Shown here: in pieces, positions 5,939 through 15,923 of the stretch | How the letters are laid out: the number at the start of each line of letters is the position of its first letter | How positions within the stretch are numbered: the stretch's first letter is position 1 | Source of the DNA: an uncultured Aquimarina sp. | GTDB taxonomy: Bacteria; Bacteroidota; Bacteroidia; Flavobacteriales; Flavobacteriaceae | Length of the DNA stretch: 64,000 nucleotides | Direction: 5' to 3' | Assembly: GCA_947498705.1 (NCBI GenBank) | Contig: CANMLW010000001.1 | Location: forward strand, 620,001 to 684,000 | Made by a program: the position numbers and the translations under genes | Notes under the pieces: model-generated | Databases searched by the model: none | What the model saw: the letters and a program-made list of their open reading frames with translations, nothing else | Told to the model about the DNA's origin: nothing

Positions 5939-5966
5939 AAAAAAAGCGTCCAATTTTATGGACGCT
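5939..5966 (-). terminator. Attenuator D terminator, also end of the second rtcB transcript
   Basis: On the minus strand AGCGTCCA/TGGACGCT forms an 8-bp stem with a 6-base loop and a run of six U. The first arm can pair alternatively with GGACGCT (6035-6029) inside leader ORF D. It would also end transcripts of the RtcB gene at 6140-7528. Confidence 0.75.
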
Positions 5967-5995
5967 CTTGCTTTTTATATCTTATTATAGTTTTT

Positions 5996-6061
5996 CTACC
6001 TATATTCTTGATTTAAAAACAGCTTTTCAGCGTCCTTTTTATGTAAACTAAATAACATCAT
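5996..6061 (-). CDS. Leader peptide D (21 aa)
   Basis: ATG-ATG at 6061 opens 21 codons ending in TAG at 5996, 30 bases before terminator D. The codons CAT AAA AAG (His-Lys-Lys) come just before GAC GCT, which form the pairing arm (6035-6029); the frame ends Glu-Tyr-Arg. The block aligns with block A over the segment ACATAAAARG through AAGAATATAG, which shows common origin. I infer a leader peptide from this layout. It starts about 40 bases after promoter D. Confidence 0.5.
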   Translation of the reverse strand: MMLFSLHKKDAEKLFLNQEYR

Positions 6062-6099
6062 AGGTATTAAACTTATTTTTTTGGTTCTTAATTATATTG

Positions 6100-6132
6100 C
6101 AAATATGACATAATTATCCAATATTATCCAAA
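6100..6132 (-). promoter_or_regulatory. Promoter D
   Basis: On the minus strand TTTG (6132-6129), a 21-base spacer and CATATTTG (6107-6100) lie within 40 bases of the stop of the second rtcB gene. The -7 box is identical to that of promoter C. Confidence 0.5.
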
Positions 6133-6139
6133 TTTCCCA

Positions 6140-7573
<1,434 letters not shown>

Positions 7574-7618
7574 TTACTAAACCAATGTTGCTTTTTTAAT
7601 TCTTGTACAAATATTTAG

Positions 7619-7649
7619 CTTAACTACGTAATCTTTTTGCGTAGTTAAG
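7619..7649. terminator. 13-bp stem-loop beyond the M48-like gene
   Basis: Positions 7619-7631 pair with 7637-7649 around a 5-base loop. It sits 25 bases beyond the stop of the gene at 7674 and just before the likely promoter of the second rtcB, so it probably ends the former's transcript. Its core is shared with the hairpin at 1-31. Confidence 0.5.
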
Positions 7650-7673
7650 TTAAAAAAAGAATTACAACATTTT

Positions 7674-10127
7674 TTAGCAATGCTTGAGATAAAAATTGAA
7701 AAGAGTTTTAATACGAATAATCATCTCCTGATATACAAACTCTCCTTGTTCATTTTGTTTAGAAAGGTAAGTATGTAATCCACTTTTGTTGATTTGATTA
7801 GACGTAGTTTCAAAATCACTACCATTTTTTAGTAATGTAAGCAAACAACCACCAAGGTCGTTGGTAACCAATAACCCAACTCGATCTGCAGATATTTCCA
7901 TCAAACGTGAAGTAGCTAATAATTCACTTTCTTTATCTTCTGAAGTGAATTTATCGGTAATTTTTTCGCCATATTCTATTGCACTTTGTCCTTTTCCTAC
8001 GACATTTGTGACCTTATCTACTCCAGAAAACAACTTGGTGTAATTTGTCATATCTATAAATTTACCAGCAAAACTACCCACCGTGCTCACCATAGGAAGT
8101 GCAACCAATAGAACACCTGCGGCACTCATACCTTTGTTCTTTGCTCCACGCCAAACATCTTTAGAAGTAAGTCTTGTGTGCCCAAAAAGAATATGAGTTA
8201 ATTCTTGCGCAAGATTACATTTTAACTCATTTCTTGTAAAATAAAAAGAGGTAGCTTTTTCTAAATGCGCTTTACCAAGAATCAAAAAATTTGGAGTAGC
8301 TTCTACTCCAATAATTCCTCTAGAAAAATTACCATTACCTATATAACATTCGGGCATGTCCATTTGTAATTGACCTGCCAGTTCTTCTAAAACCTGATAG
8401 GCTTGTGGGTAATTTGTAGCAGATAGTTTTTCTGAAAAAGAGGTTACTTGTTTATAATCAGGAGGTGTTACCTGGGCTATAAGATTGGCAAAAGAATCTG
8501 TAAAGGTTTTGGCTTCTTTAAAACAATCGGGTACTACCAGATCAAAAAGTGTCTTTTTATTATATTTCTTGATTGTAGTATCATTGCTATTGGTCGTAAA
8601 AGTATTCCAAGTATCAGACATGAGTAATGAAAGTATTTCTTGTGCCTTTTTTGATTCGACTCCATTTGCAACTAACTGAGTCAATCGATCTGGAACCATG
8701 GGCTGTAATGTTGCCAGTTCTAATAACTCCTTTTTATTGGACTGCTTTAGACTTACTTTAATTTCTGATAGTTCTTCTAATAATCGAATTCGTAAAGGAT
8801 TGCAATCCTCACCATTCAATACATCTGTTTTTGCATCCGAAATCAGTTCTAAAATACTGTCATCCTCAAGGCTTTCTAATACATACTCATAAAATGGTAT
8901 CGCTTTTTTATATTGTTTGGTATCTTTTAAATAAGTAAGATGTTGTATACGATATTGCAGAGCATTTTTTGGAAGATTCTTTTGATTGAGTACTCCGGCA
9001 ATAGCTGCATCATAGAAAACATCAAGATTTTTTAGTTTGAAATTACTATTTTGAGAGCTTAATAACTGCAGAAAATTATATTGCTCTACTGGTAAAATAT
9101 TCCAGCTTCTTAATACATTGAACAAAGTGTTTCCAAAAGTATTTGTGGTATACATACTATCCAGAAAATCTTGAGATATTAAAAGTTCTTTTGCACATTG
9201 TTTTTTAGGAAACTGAAACACTAACATTGATTTTAGTGTTGTTGTAAGTTTGTCATCTTTAGACGTCTTAAGCTCGTACAGTTTTTTTATGTAATTGAGA
9301 TGTGCCTCTTTACTATTATATTTATCAAAAAGTAAATCAGTATAAAGTTCTACTCTTTTTTCTGCTACTTCATTATACAAATGCTTGTAATAGGCAAATA
9401 AGGAATCGTTAAATAATTCTGTTTCAAAAGAAAATGATGATGCCGTAATCTCATCTTTTCCTATTTTTTCTTTAAAATCTAATGAGTTTCCAGTGACATC
9501 GTATATCGAAAAGGACTTGCCATCAGATTCAAAAATCAAATTTCTCATAGAAGTTAAAACAAAGTTGTATTGCTTTTTTTTGTGAACTTCAAAAAGAGAA
9601 CTTTTTAGGTTGGTAATCCCAAGGCAGAGCAAGTATATTTCATTATTTTTAGTTTGCGCTAATAAATAATTTTTTTCTAATGCTGAAAGTGAAGTAATAA
9701 ACTCCATTTTATTCTGCAAATGAAGTTCTAAAAAACTATCATCTAATCTTTCATTAATATATTTTAATACATGCGCTACCAGTTTGGATTTGGTCTCAAA
9801 AAGATCAATATCTTTTACTTCTTTTGATGTGGCATGTTCATCTTCTTTTATTTGTTGATATTGTATGGTTATTTTATTGTCTGTAGCAATAAATTGAAAT
9901 AAGTTATATTCTAATCTACCTTTTTTATCATCTTTTACAATGTCCGTCTGTACATAAATCTGATGCTGATCAACCCAGGTACGATATTCTCTTTTTGTGT
10001 TTTTTTCAAGATATTCTATTATATATTCCTGAAATACAACATTTTGAAATTCACTATCGATATATACGATATAGGGATTTATTTCTTGTAACTGTTCTTC
10101 TGTTTTTCTTTTAAAGAAATTGCGCAT
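7674..10127 (-). CDS. Large M48-like peptidase-related protein
   Basis: The 817-residue protein has a mostly helical N-terminal 600 residues without a recognised domain. The C-terminal part resembles M48 metallopeptidases: NLAQELTHILFGHTRL near residue 636, a hydrophobic stretch (AGVLLVALPMVSTVGSFAG) near 660 and EISADRVGLLV near 745, equivalent to the E-x3-D zinc region. The usual HExxH reads QELTH, so the first zinc His is replaced by Gln and activity is doubtful. There is no N-terminal signal peptide. It is a single gene between the RNA-repair island and the S24/WYL pair. It could be a defence or stress effector, but nothing in the sequence proves that. Confidence 0.65.
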   Translation of the reverse strand: MRNFFKRKTEEQLQEINPYIVYIDSEFQNVVFQEYIIEYLEKNTKREYRTWVDQHQIYVQTDIVKDDKKGRLEYNLFQFIATDNKITIQYQQIKEDEHATSKEVKDIDLFETKSKLVAHVLKYINERLDDSFLELHLQNKMEFITSLSALEKNYLLAQTKNNEIYLLCLGITNLKSSLFEVHKKKQYNFVLTSMRNLIFESDGKSFSIYDVTGNSLDFKEKIGKDEITASSFSFETELFNDSLFAYYKHLYNEVAEKRVELYTDLLFDKYNSKEAHLNYIKKLYELKTSKDDKLTTTLKSMLVFQFPKKQCAKELLISQDFLDSMYTTNTFGNTLFNVLRSWNILPVEQYNFLQLLSSQNSNFKLKNLDVFYDAAIAGVLNQKNLPKNALQYRIQHLTYLKDTKQYKKAIPFYEYVLESLEDDSILELISDAKTDVLNGEDCNPLRIRLLEELSEIKVSLKQSNKKELLELATLQPMVPDRLTQLVANGVESKKAQEILSLLMSDTWNTFTTNSNDTTIKKYNKKTLFDLVVPDCFKEAKTFTDSFANLIAQVTPPDYKQVTSFSEKLSATNYPQAYQVLEELAGQLQMDMPECYIGNGNFSRGIIGVEATPNFLILGKAHLEKATSFYFTRNELKCNLAQELTHILFGHTRLTSKDVWRGAKNKGMSAAGVLLVALPMVSTVGSFAGKFIDMTNYTKLFSGVDKVTNVVGKGQSAIEYGEKITDKFTSEDKESELLATSRLMEISADRVGLLVTNDLGGCLLTLLKNGSDFETTSNQINKSGLHTYLSKQNEQGEFVYQEMIIRIKTLFNFYLKHC

Positions 10128-10202
10128 TTTGGTTGATTTAAAACAGTTACAATATAATAATGTAAAGCAAAATATACTACGTCATATCAGAAAAAAAGGC
10201 AT

Positions 10203-10223
10203 AAAAAAAGCGCTATTAGCGCT
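10203..10223 (-). terminator. Terminator of the S24-like gene
   Basis: On the minus strand AGCGC-TAATA-GCGCT is followed by seven U. The stem overlaps the stop codon of the gene at 10222. Confidence 0.75.
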
Positions 10224-10524
10224 ACTTTGATGGTAAAATTTTAATCACTTTACCATACACATTTTTTGTCCATCCATTTATTCGACCGTGATTGTTTCCA
10301 ATCAATAAACCTCTTTTAGGATCTTTTCCTTTTACTAAATGAGTAAAACAATTTCCTCTCACCTTGCAGTATACAATATCCCCTTTTTCACAATCTTCCC
10401 AACTTATCGGATGTAAGATAACTGGTTGTTTGGATTTTAAAATAGGTAACATAGAATTACCAGGTTCTTTAGAAACTATACGTTCTCCACTTAGTAGCTT
10501 TTGAATTTTCCAATTCATTTTCAT
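10222..10524 (-). CDS. Stand-alone S24/S26-like serine peptidase domain
   Basis: From ATG at 10524 the product has 100 residues; an ATG at 10542 would add six. It contains EPGNSMLPILKSKQPVIL, the nucleophile region of S24/S26 (LexA/signal peptidase) folds with Ser in GNSM, and GDIVYCKVRGNCFTHLVKG, the second conserved strand where the general-base Lys usually lies. It has no DNA-binding domain and no membrane anchor, unlike LexA and signal peptidase. It has a textbook promoter (10598-10628) and is divergent from the WYL gene. It may self-cleave or process a partner; the role is open. Confidence 0.7.
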   Translation of the reverse strand: MKMNWKIQKLLSGERIVSKEPGNSMLPILKSKQPVILHPISWEDCEKGDIVYCKVRGNCFTHLVKGKDPKRGLLIGNNHGRINGWTKNVYGKVIKILPSK

Positions 10525-10597
10525 AGTATTTAAATTAAACATAAATTCAAAGACTACTAACTAGTAACAATAAATAATGAACTACTTTTATATGCTG

Positions 10598-10628
10598 CAA
10601 ATATAGAAGGAATTACGATTTTTACAAA
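10598..10628 (-). promoter_or_regulatory. Promoter of the S24-like gene
   Basis: TTTG (10628-10625), a 19-base spacer and TATATTTG (10605-10598) give an exact Bacteroidota consensus promoter on the minus strand. It overlaps the region upstream of the divergent WYL gene, whose product may bind here. Confidence 0.75.
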
Positions 10629-10650
10629 ACATACTATCTATAAATTGAAT

Positions 10651-11670
10651 ATGGCTCAGAATAAGAATGCACTTATACGCTATAAAACCATCGATAAATG
10701 CTTGCAAAACAACAATCGGCAATGGACACTTGATAATCTAATAGAAGCATGCTCTGATGCTTTGTATGAGTATGAAGGAAGAGATATTAATGTAAGTAAA
10801 CGTACAGTACAACTGGATATCCAGATGATGCGAAGTGATAAATTGGGGTATAATGCACCTATCGAAGTTTATGATAAGAAGTACTATCGATATCTAGATG
10901 AAGACTACTCTATTACAGACATTCCTTTGACCGAAAATGATATGAATGTACTATCAGAAACTGTTGAAATGTTAAAACAGTTCAAGGATTTCTCTTTGTT
11001 TTCTGAACTTGGTGGTATTATACAACGATTAGAAGATAAAGTGTATACAGAAAAGACACATCAGTCTGCAATTATTCATCTAGATAAGAACGAGAAGTTA
11101 AAAGGTCTTGAGCATCTTGATACCTTATATCAAGCTATTCTCAAAAAAATAGTTTTAAAAATTACATATCAATCTTTTACCGCCAGAACGCCTTCGACCT
11201 TTGTATTTTACCCTTTTATTCTAAAAGAATTTAATAATCGATGGTTTTTGGTCGGAAAGCCAAACACCAAAAAAAGCCAGCCCATAGTTACTCTGGCATT
11301 AGATCGAATTATCGAAATTGATTTTGACACGACAATTCCTTATTTAAATGAGAAGTTTGATGGAGATCAATATTACAAAGATGTTATTGGTGTTACGGTT
11401 GCCAATTCTAGGGCACAACGTATTCAATTTTGGGTAGATAAACAGAATGCTCCCTATGTAATTACCAAGCCTTTTCATAGTTCGCAGCGAATTATAGAGA
11501 ACACCGAAAACGGCGTTATTTTTAATATTTTTGTGCAAATCAATTTTGAACTGGAACGCATGATTTTAGGGTTTGGGGATGCTATCGAAGTCCTTAAACC
11601 AGAAAAGCTTAGAAAAAGGATTCGTGAAAAATTAGAACGAGCATACTTAACATATCAAAAAGATGCATAG
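10651..11670 (+). CDS. WYL-domain transcriptional regulator
   Basis: From ATG at 10651 (a TTG six bases upstream is possible) the protein has 339 residues. The N-terminal 90 residues form a winged-helix domain of the kind in which an effector domain follows. The WYL domain spans about residues 150-235, with ITYQSFTARTPSTFVFYPF and NNRWFLVGK. The last 90 residues are the C-terminal extension common in this family. WYL regulators often control defence and DNA- or RNA-damage loci and are thought to sense nucleic-acid ligands. It is divergent from the S24-like gene with about 125 bases between starts and is likely its regulator. Confidence 0.88.
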   Translation: MAQNKNALIRYKTIDKCLQNNNRQWTLDNLIEACSDALYEYEGRDINVSKRTVQLDIQMMRSDKLGYNAPIEVYDKKYYRYLDEDYSITDIPLTENDMNVLSETVEMLKQFKDFSLFSELGGIIQRLEDKVYTEKTHQSAIIHLDKNEKLKGLEHLDTLYQAILKKIVLKITYQSFTARTPSTFVFYPFILKEFNNRWFLVGKPNTKKSQPIVTLALDRIIEIDFDTTIPYLNEKFDGDQYYKDVIGVTVANSRAQRIQFWVDKQNAPYVITKPFHSSQRIIENTENGVIFNIFVQINFELERMILGFGDAIEVLKPEKLRKRIREKLERAYLTYQKDA

Positions 11671-11695
11671 ACTACTACTTTATATTCTTCCTCTC

Positions 11696-12505
11696 CTATA
11701 AAATTAAATAACTTACCCCTAGTAAACCAATTGCGCTGTCAATATAAATACTATAAAAAAAATCATTATGCTTTTCTGTCACAAAAGCAATTAAGAATAT
11801 TTGTATAACTATTGCTAATACGAATAATGGAGTTAATAATAAATAAGAAGAAACAACTCCCAAACCTACAATCACCATAGCCAAAAGTATGATCGAAATT
11901 ACTTTAGCGTTTTGAACACCTACCATTTGCGGAATTGTTCGCTGTGTTAGTAAATCATATTTTAAATCTCTAATATCAAAAGGAATAGCAACTGCTATAA
12001 AATATAGGTAATGAGCCAGAATGAAAAATGTTACTATTTGCCAATTAGAAATGTTTTCATTCAATATGGGAAATAATACAATAACCGCTGTCCATGTAAT
12101 AGCAATTGAGTGAATTTTAAGATGCGGAATTTCTCTTATATTCTTTCTTCCAATTCGAACAACATAGAACAAGGATATGAACGTGCTTATACCTATTAAT
12201 AAAACAATGGTAATGGTGATATCATTTAATAACTTAATGAAGAAATAACTCCCCAAAAAACCACTAATACTACTAATAATAATTGTCAATAAACTATGCT
12301 TACTAACCCATTTCAACCAAGGCGTATTTATTTCTTTATTTGCTTTGATTAACCGTTGGATATTATATACACACAGAGTAGAGAAAAAGCCAAAAAGCCC
12401 GTAATACACATAATTATCAATAGTAAAAAAATGAGCAACTCCTGAAGCAAGTACACCAGCAGAAGTTGCTATAACCAAATTTAAATAGACAATATATTTT
12501 AACAA
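11696..12505 (-). CDS. UbiA-like polytopic membrane protein
   Basis: The 269-residue protein has about eight membrane segments. The segment FDIRDLKYD near residue 175 resembles the second Asp-rich motif of UbiA prenyltransferases, while the first motif is weak (VYNIQRLIKANKE near 45). Members of this fold transfer prenyl groups to aromatic rings at the cytoplasmic membrane. With the first motif degenerate, the reaction cannot be assigned. It ends at 11696 in convergence with the WYL gene, and lies 36 bases downstream of the DUF1772-like gene in the same direction. Confidence 0.5.
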   Translation of the reverse strand: MLKYIVYLNLVIATSAGVLASGVAHFFTIDNYVYYGLFGFFSTLCVYNIQRLIKANKEINTPWLKWVSKHSLLTIIISSISGFLGSYFFIKLLNDITITIVLLIGISTFISLFYVVRIGRKNIREIPHLKIHSIAITWTAVIVLFPILNENISNWQIVTFFILAHYLYFIAVAIPFDIRDLKYDLLTQRTIPQMVGVQNAKVISIILLAMVIVGLGVVSSYLLLTPLFVLAIVIQIFLIAFVTEKHNDFFYSIYIDSAIGLLGVSYLIL

Positions 12506-12541
12506 TTAATTTATTTTATAAGTTATAGTATAACCAACTTA

Positions 12542-13015
12542 TTATTCATTTTTTGATAAGTACGTTATCATTCCTGCCCCTGCAAAAACAGACGAAACAA
12601 ATGCCATAAGGATTCTTATTATATGAAGTTTTCCCCAAGTATTTAGGGTTTCTTTTATAAAAGATAATTCTATCGATTTGTTAGCAAAAGAACTATTCAC
12701 TTCAACAAAATAGTTCATGGTAATCACCATAATTCCAGCACAAAATAAAAATGAAATAATCCAGTACACCCTGCTTTTAGGAATTTTTACAACCAAAAAA
12801 ATGCAAATAAGAGGTAATATGATACTTAACACTACTAGTGGGCCCGTTGTAGTTGTTATTCCTGATGAATAATCTGAATACCAATTTAGAAAATCTTCGG
12901 GAGGTGCTTTTTTCCAAAAGGACAGTACCGCAGTATATAACATAGTCATCGCACCTGTAAAAGCTCCAAGACTAATAATACACAAAACTTGTATTAGTAA
13001 TACTATTTTTTTCAT
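12542..13015 (-). CDS. DUF1772-like membrane protein
   Basis: A 157-residue protein with four membrane segments, near residues 5-27, 55-77, 82-103 and 130-150. The conserved points of the DUF1772 (anthrone-oxygenase-like) family can be seen: a Phe-Trp pair in the first loop, an Asn between the middle helices and WGKLHIIR before the last helix. It precedes the ABM lipoprotein and b561 genes on the same strand only in location; the gap to the next gene upstream is about 90 bases. Function is unknown; a small redox role is possible. Confidence 0.6.
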   Translation of the reverse strand: MKKIVLLIQVLCIISLGAFTGAMTMLYTAVLSFWKKAPPEDFLNWYSDYSSGITTTTGPLVVLSIILPLICIFLVVKIPKSRVYWIISFLFCAGIMVITMNYFVEVNSSFANKSIELSFIKETLNTWGKLHIIRILMAFVSSVFAGAGMITYLSKNE

Positions 13016-13105
13016 TTAAAAGTCATTTTATGATAGCATGTATATGATTGAATGTTTTATTTGTTTTCTCTACTAATACTTATAAATATCACTATTGATA
13101 TATTT

Positions 13106-13516
13106 TTATTGGCGTATTATTGTATAAAGAGACGGATTGGCTTTAAGTCCTTCTACAGGAGAAGCTCCAATCACTTTTGCCATTTTTTGACTAGCTTCTG
13201 CAAATGCTTTTGGGTTTTCCCAAACAGCAACATTTACTAATTCAAATTTTGCCCCTTCCTTTATTGACTGATGCAGTTTTGTAGAAATATAACCTGGTTG
13301 GTTTTTTAGAAAATCTCTACAATCTTCCCAATATTTTATCGATGCTTCTAATTTTCCTTGCGGTACCTCAAATGCATTGATCAAAATGGTATGTGTTGAT
13401 TCATTTGTATCCATACTTGATTTAGTATTATTTTTTTCTTCGTTGTTACAAGATGCTATCAACGTTAATAAAATTGTAGCACACATTATTCTTGAAATTT
13501 TTGGCATATTTTTCAT
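13106..13516 (-). CDS. Lipoprotein with antibiotic-biosynthesis-monooxygenase-like domain
   Basis: The 136-residue product has a lipoprotein signal (TLIASC, Cys near 23) and a linker rich in Asn and Ser, then an ABM-type ferredoxin-like domain (residues 45-136) with NAFEVPQGKLEASIKYW, QPGYISTKLHQS and VAVWENPKAFAEA. ABM domains often handle quinones or heme. It lies 31 bases after the cytochrome b561 gene, the same spacing as an operon, so a redox role in the envelope is likely. Confidence 0.78.
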   Translation of the reverse strand: MKNMPKISRIMCATILLTLIASCNNEEKNNTKSSMDTNESTHTILINAFEVPQGKLEASIKYWEDCRDFLKNQPGYISTKLHQSIKEGAKFELVNVAVWENPKAFAEASQKMAKVIGASPVEGLKANPSLYTIIRQ

Positions 13517-13547
13517 AATTCTTTTTTTATTGGTTTATTATTTAGAC

Positions 13548-14081
13548 TTAGGACATCCTTCTTAAAGTATTTTCTTTTAGTATTACATAATGTTTTAGTA
13601 CTCCAACAACATGAAATACCAATAATATCATCATCATAGTGGCAAGTAAGCCATGAGCTCTAAGTGATACGACGTTCTCTTTTTGAAGTATCATTTCGGG
13701 TGCGTTATTTTTGAGGGCGTCTATATATCCTCCAAAAAACATAGTTACAATACCTGCTATAGAAATTGCAATCAATAAAAAGTAAAAAGCATTATGAATC
13801 CAAACGGCTAATTTGTCGTTAAACTTTGAACCGGTTTTTAAATCAGCAGGTCGTTTGGATTTAAAGAACAAATAACTTCTTATCAGGGTTAATAAAAAAA
13901 CGATAATTCCTAACATCGCATGAATCTTTACCAGATCCAATTTTTGTGTTAATGAAATACTCTCCATATACTTTCCTAAGGGAAACAGGGTCATTATCAA
14001 TATAGCGGTAACCCAATGTATAGCAATAGTTCCTTTACTGTACTTTTGTGTTAAATCATTATTCATCGATAACATATCCAT
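13548..14081 (-). CDS. Cytochrome b561-family membrane protein
   Basis: The 177-residue protein has four membrane segments and His residues at the places that hold b heme in this family: AIHWVTA near 20, KIHAMLG near 53, IHNAF near 96 and RAHGLLATMMMILLVFHVVGVLKH near 142-165. These proteins pass electrons between quinol and periplasmic acceptors. It begins about 60 bases after the MarR gene on the same strand and is followed by the ABM lipoprotein. A 14-bp palindrome at 14116-14129 lies in its upstream gap, so the MarR protein is the likely regulator. Confidence 0.85.
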   Translation of the reverse strand: MDMLSMNNDLTQKYSKGTIAIHWVTAILIMTLFPLGKYMESISLTQKLDLVKIHAMLGIIVFLLTLIRSYLFFKSKRPADLKTGSKFNDKLAVWIHNAFYFLLIAISIAGIVTMFFGGYIDALKNNAPEMILQKENVVSLRAHGLLATMMMILLVFHVVGVLKHYVILKENTLRRMS

Positions 14082-14115
14082 TATTTTTTCGAATTACATA
14101 TTTGTTATATCAAAG

Positions 14116-14129
14116 TTTGTCATGACAAA
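14116..14129. promoter_or_regulatory. Palindromic operator, likely for the MarR protein
   Basis: TTTGTCATGACAAA is a perfect palindrome between the MarR gene and the cytochrome b561 gene. A related half, TTTGTCATGTTAA, overlaps the start codon of the MarR gene at about 14587, as autoregulation would predict. Confidence 0.5.
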
Positions 14130-14143
14130 TATATGTAAAAAAA

Positions 14144-14593
14144 TTATTTGATTAAGTTTTCAATGATTTTTTTTGAAGTTTGATTAAATAGTTCTACCTC
14201 TTTTCTACTTAAGTCTTTTGTAGCTTTTTCTAAAATTGCAATCGCAAGCGGTTCAATAAGGTCACGAACTTCTACCCCTTTTTTGGTAATAGCAATTTTC
14301 CAGGTTCTACGATCATTAGCATCAGATTGTCTACGAACCATTCCCTTATTTTCAAGCTTGTCAACAATTCGAGTGATATTCGCATTATCCTTAAAAGTAA
14401 GCTTAGCAACTTCTTTTTGAGTTAAACCCGATTTCTCGTTTAGTCTGTTTAAAATAGCCCACTGTTCTGGCGTTACATCAATATTATTATTTTTGATAGC
14501 CGAATTAAATTCTCTCTTTAATAAAAGCGCAGTCATATTGATTAAATAGCCTGCAGAACGGTCCAGAAATGATTCCATGTTATTATTTGTCAT
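14144..14593 (-). CDS. MarR-family transcriptional regulator
   Basis: A 149-residue winged-helix protein. The recognition region TPEQWAILNRLNEKSGLTQKE to FKDNANITRIVDKLENKG covers residues 41-80, followed by the wing DANDRRTWKIAITKKG, all typical of MarR. The flanking helices would form the dimer. It lies upstream of cytochrome b561 and the ABM lipoprotein on the same strand, and a palindromic site stands between them. Such regulators usually repress and respond to phenols or oxidants. Confidence 0.93.
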   Translation of the reverse strand: MTNNNMESFLDRSAGYLINMTALLLKREFNSAIKNNNIDVTPEQWAILNRLNEKSGLTQKEVAKLTFKDNANITRIVDKLENKGMVRRQSDANDRRTWKIAITKKGVEVRDLIEPLAIAILEKATKDLSRKEVELFNQTSKKIIENLIK

Positions 14594-14684
14594 GTTAACT
14601 AATTACACAACAAATATAAAATCAATTCGTAATATATTTGATATAATTCAATAATATTCATATCAATTCTATATTTTTAAGTTC

Positions 14685-15242
14685 ATGTATGATTTTTTAA
14701 CCTATATAAAACAATATATTAGTCTTTCTGAAGTCGCCGAAAGAGAGATTAAGAAGTCTGTTTTTATCGAAGAACTCCCCAAGGGACATGTTTTGTTAAG
14801 AGAAGGTAAAACTTGTGAACGATTGTACTTTATTGCAAAAGGAACAGTGAGAACCTATCATTACCAGGATGGTAAAGATATTACCTATTGGATTTATCCA
14901 GAAAATACTGTGCTTACTTCTTGGCACAGTTATATTTTAAGAAAACCAGCATCAGAATATATCGAAACCACAGAAGATGCGGTTTTAATTTCTCTTTCTT
15001 ATAATCAATGGCAAGAATTGTATTTGAAATATCCAAAATTAGAACGTTTTGGCAGGCTTATTTTAGAAGAACAAATGGCTTTACTTGACGATTTTTTTAA
15101 AGGGTATTATTTTTTGAGTGCCAAAGAAAAGTATGAATTACTTACCACAGCATTTCCCACCATAACGCAACGTGCCAACCTTGGCCATATTGCTTCTATG
15201 CTTGGTATTTCTCAAGAAACATTAAGTAGAATTCGTAAATAA
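14685..15242 (+). CDS. Crp/Fnr-family regulator
   Basis: The 185-residue protein has a cyclic-nucleotide-binding beta-roll (residues 25-125; GHVLLREGKTCERLYFIAKG, KDITYWIYPENT) and a helix-turn-helix at the C-terminal end (GHIASMLGISQETLSRIRK), where the protein stops directly after the recognition helix, as is common in Bacteroidota. It has no N-terminal Cys cluster, so it is not a classical oxygen-sensing Fnr. It is divergent from the MarR gene. FNR-like dyads at 15257-15276 and 16205-16226 suggest it controls the small genes after it. Confidence 0.9.
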   Translation: MYDFLTYIKQYISLSEVAEREIKKSVFIEELPKGHVLLREGKTCERLYFIAKGTVRTYHYQDGKDITYWIYPENTVLTSWHSYILRKPASEYIETTEDAVLISLSYNQWQELYLKYPKLERFGRLILEEQMALLDDFFKGYYFLSAKEKYELLTTAFPTITQRANLGHIASMLGISQETLSRIRK

Positions 15243-15256
15243 ATAATTGGTACAAC

Positions 15257-15276
15257 ATTTTGATTTAGGTCAAAAT
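15257..15276. promoter_or_regulatory. FNR-like dyad upstream of 15327
   Basis: ATTTTGA-N6-TCAAAAT is a perfect 7-bp dyad of the TTGA-N6-TCAA kind, just past the Crp/Fnr gene and about 50 bases ahead of the next ORF. Confidence 0.55.
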
Positions 15277-15326
15277 TTAAATCTAAGCTTAAGAATACTT
15301 TAGCATCAATTAATTAAAACAATTAA

Positions 15327-15899
15327 ATGATGAGAAAAGTAATGCTGGTTTTATGTTTTTGTATGGTGGCTACATTTTATGCGCAGGATAAAAACAAATT
15401 TGTCTTTGGAGGAATTGTTTCGGTGGATTTGGGGCGTTTTAATGATAGGTTCGAAATTATACCCACAGTGCACAGAAAAATAGTTGCAAAAACCTATTTT
15501 GGTATCGGCGCTACATTTGCTTACTATCAACAAGAAACTATAGAACATTTACCACCCAACCAACATTCTGAAATCAGAATAACTACTACCAAAACAAATA
15601 CGATCTATTACGGATGCAATATTTTTCTACGATATTATCCCTTTGAGAAGAAAAAGAATTTTTCTAGAGGTCTCTATATACATAATGAACTTGAGTTTTT
15701 AAGAGGTAATGGCAAATACCAAAACAATACTAATAGCTCTACATTCACAATAAACAACAGAACAATTTTTACAGGCATTGGATACAAGCAATCTTTAGGA
15801 GCAAGAGTTGCTTTAAATATGAGTTTGCTTATAAAATTAAATCATGAAAAAGATTCACCTTATAACAACCCAATTATTAGAATTGGAGTTGAATTTTAA
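15327..15899 (+). CDS. Secreted hypothetical protein, likely outer-membrane beta-barrel
   Basis: The 190-residue protein starts with a signal peptide (VMLVLCFCMVATFYAQ, cut after Gln about residue 20). The rest alternates hydrophobic and polar residues in strands ending in aromatic residues, with the C-terminal strand IIRIGVEF ending in Phe, as in small outer-membrane barrels of Bacteroidota. No specific family is recognised. It follows an FNR-like dyad and lies 24 bases before the next small membrane gene. Confidence 0.65.
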   Translation: MMRKVMLVLCFCMVATFYAQDKNKFVFGGIVSVDLGRFNDRFEIIPTVHRKIVAKTYFGIGATFAYYQQETIEHLPPNQHSEIRITTTKTNTIYYGCNIFLRYYPFEKKKNFSRGLYIHNELEFLRGNGKYQNNTNSSTFTINNRTIFTGIGYKQSLGARVALNMSLLIKLNHEKDSPYNNPIIRIGVEF

Positions 15900-15923
15900 T
15901 TAAAACACACCTATCTTTAGAAT

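Noticed and set aside
10222..11670. Prophage repressor region
   Set aside because: The S24-like domain has no DNA-binding part, and no integrase or phage structural gene is near.
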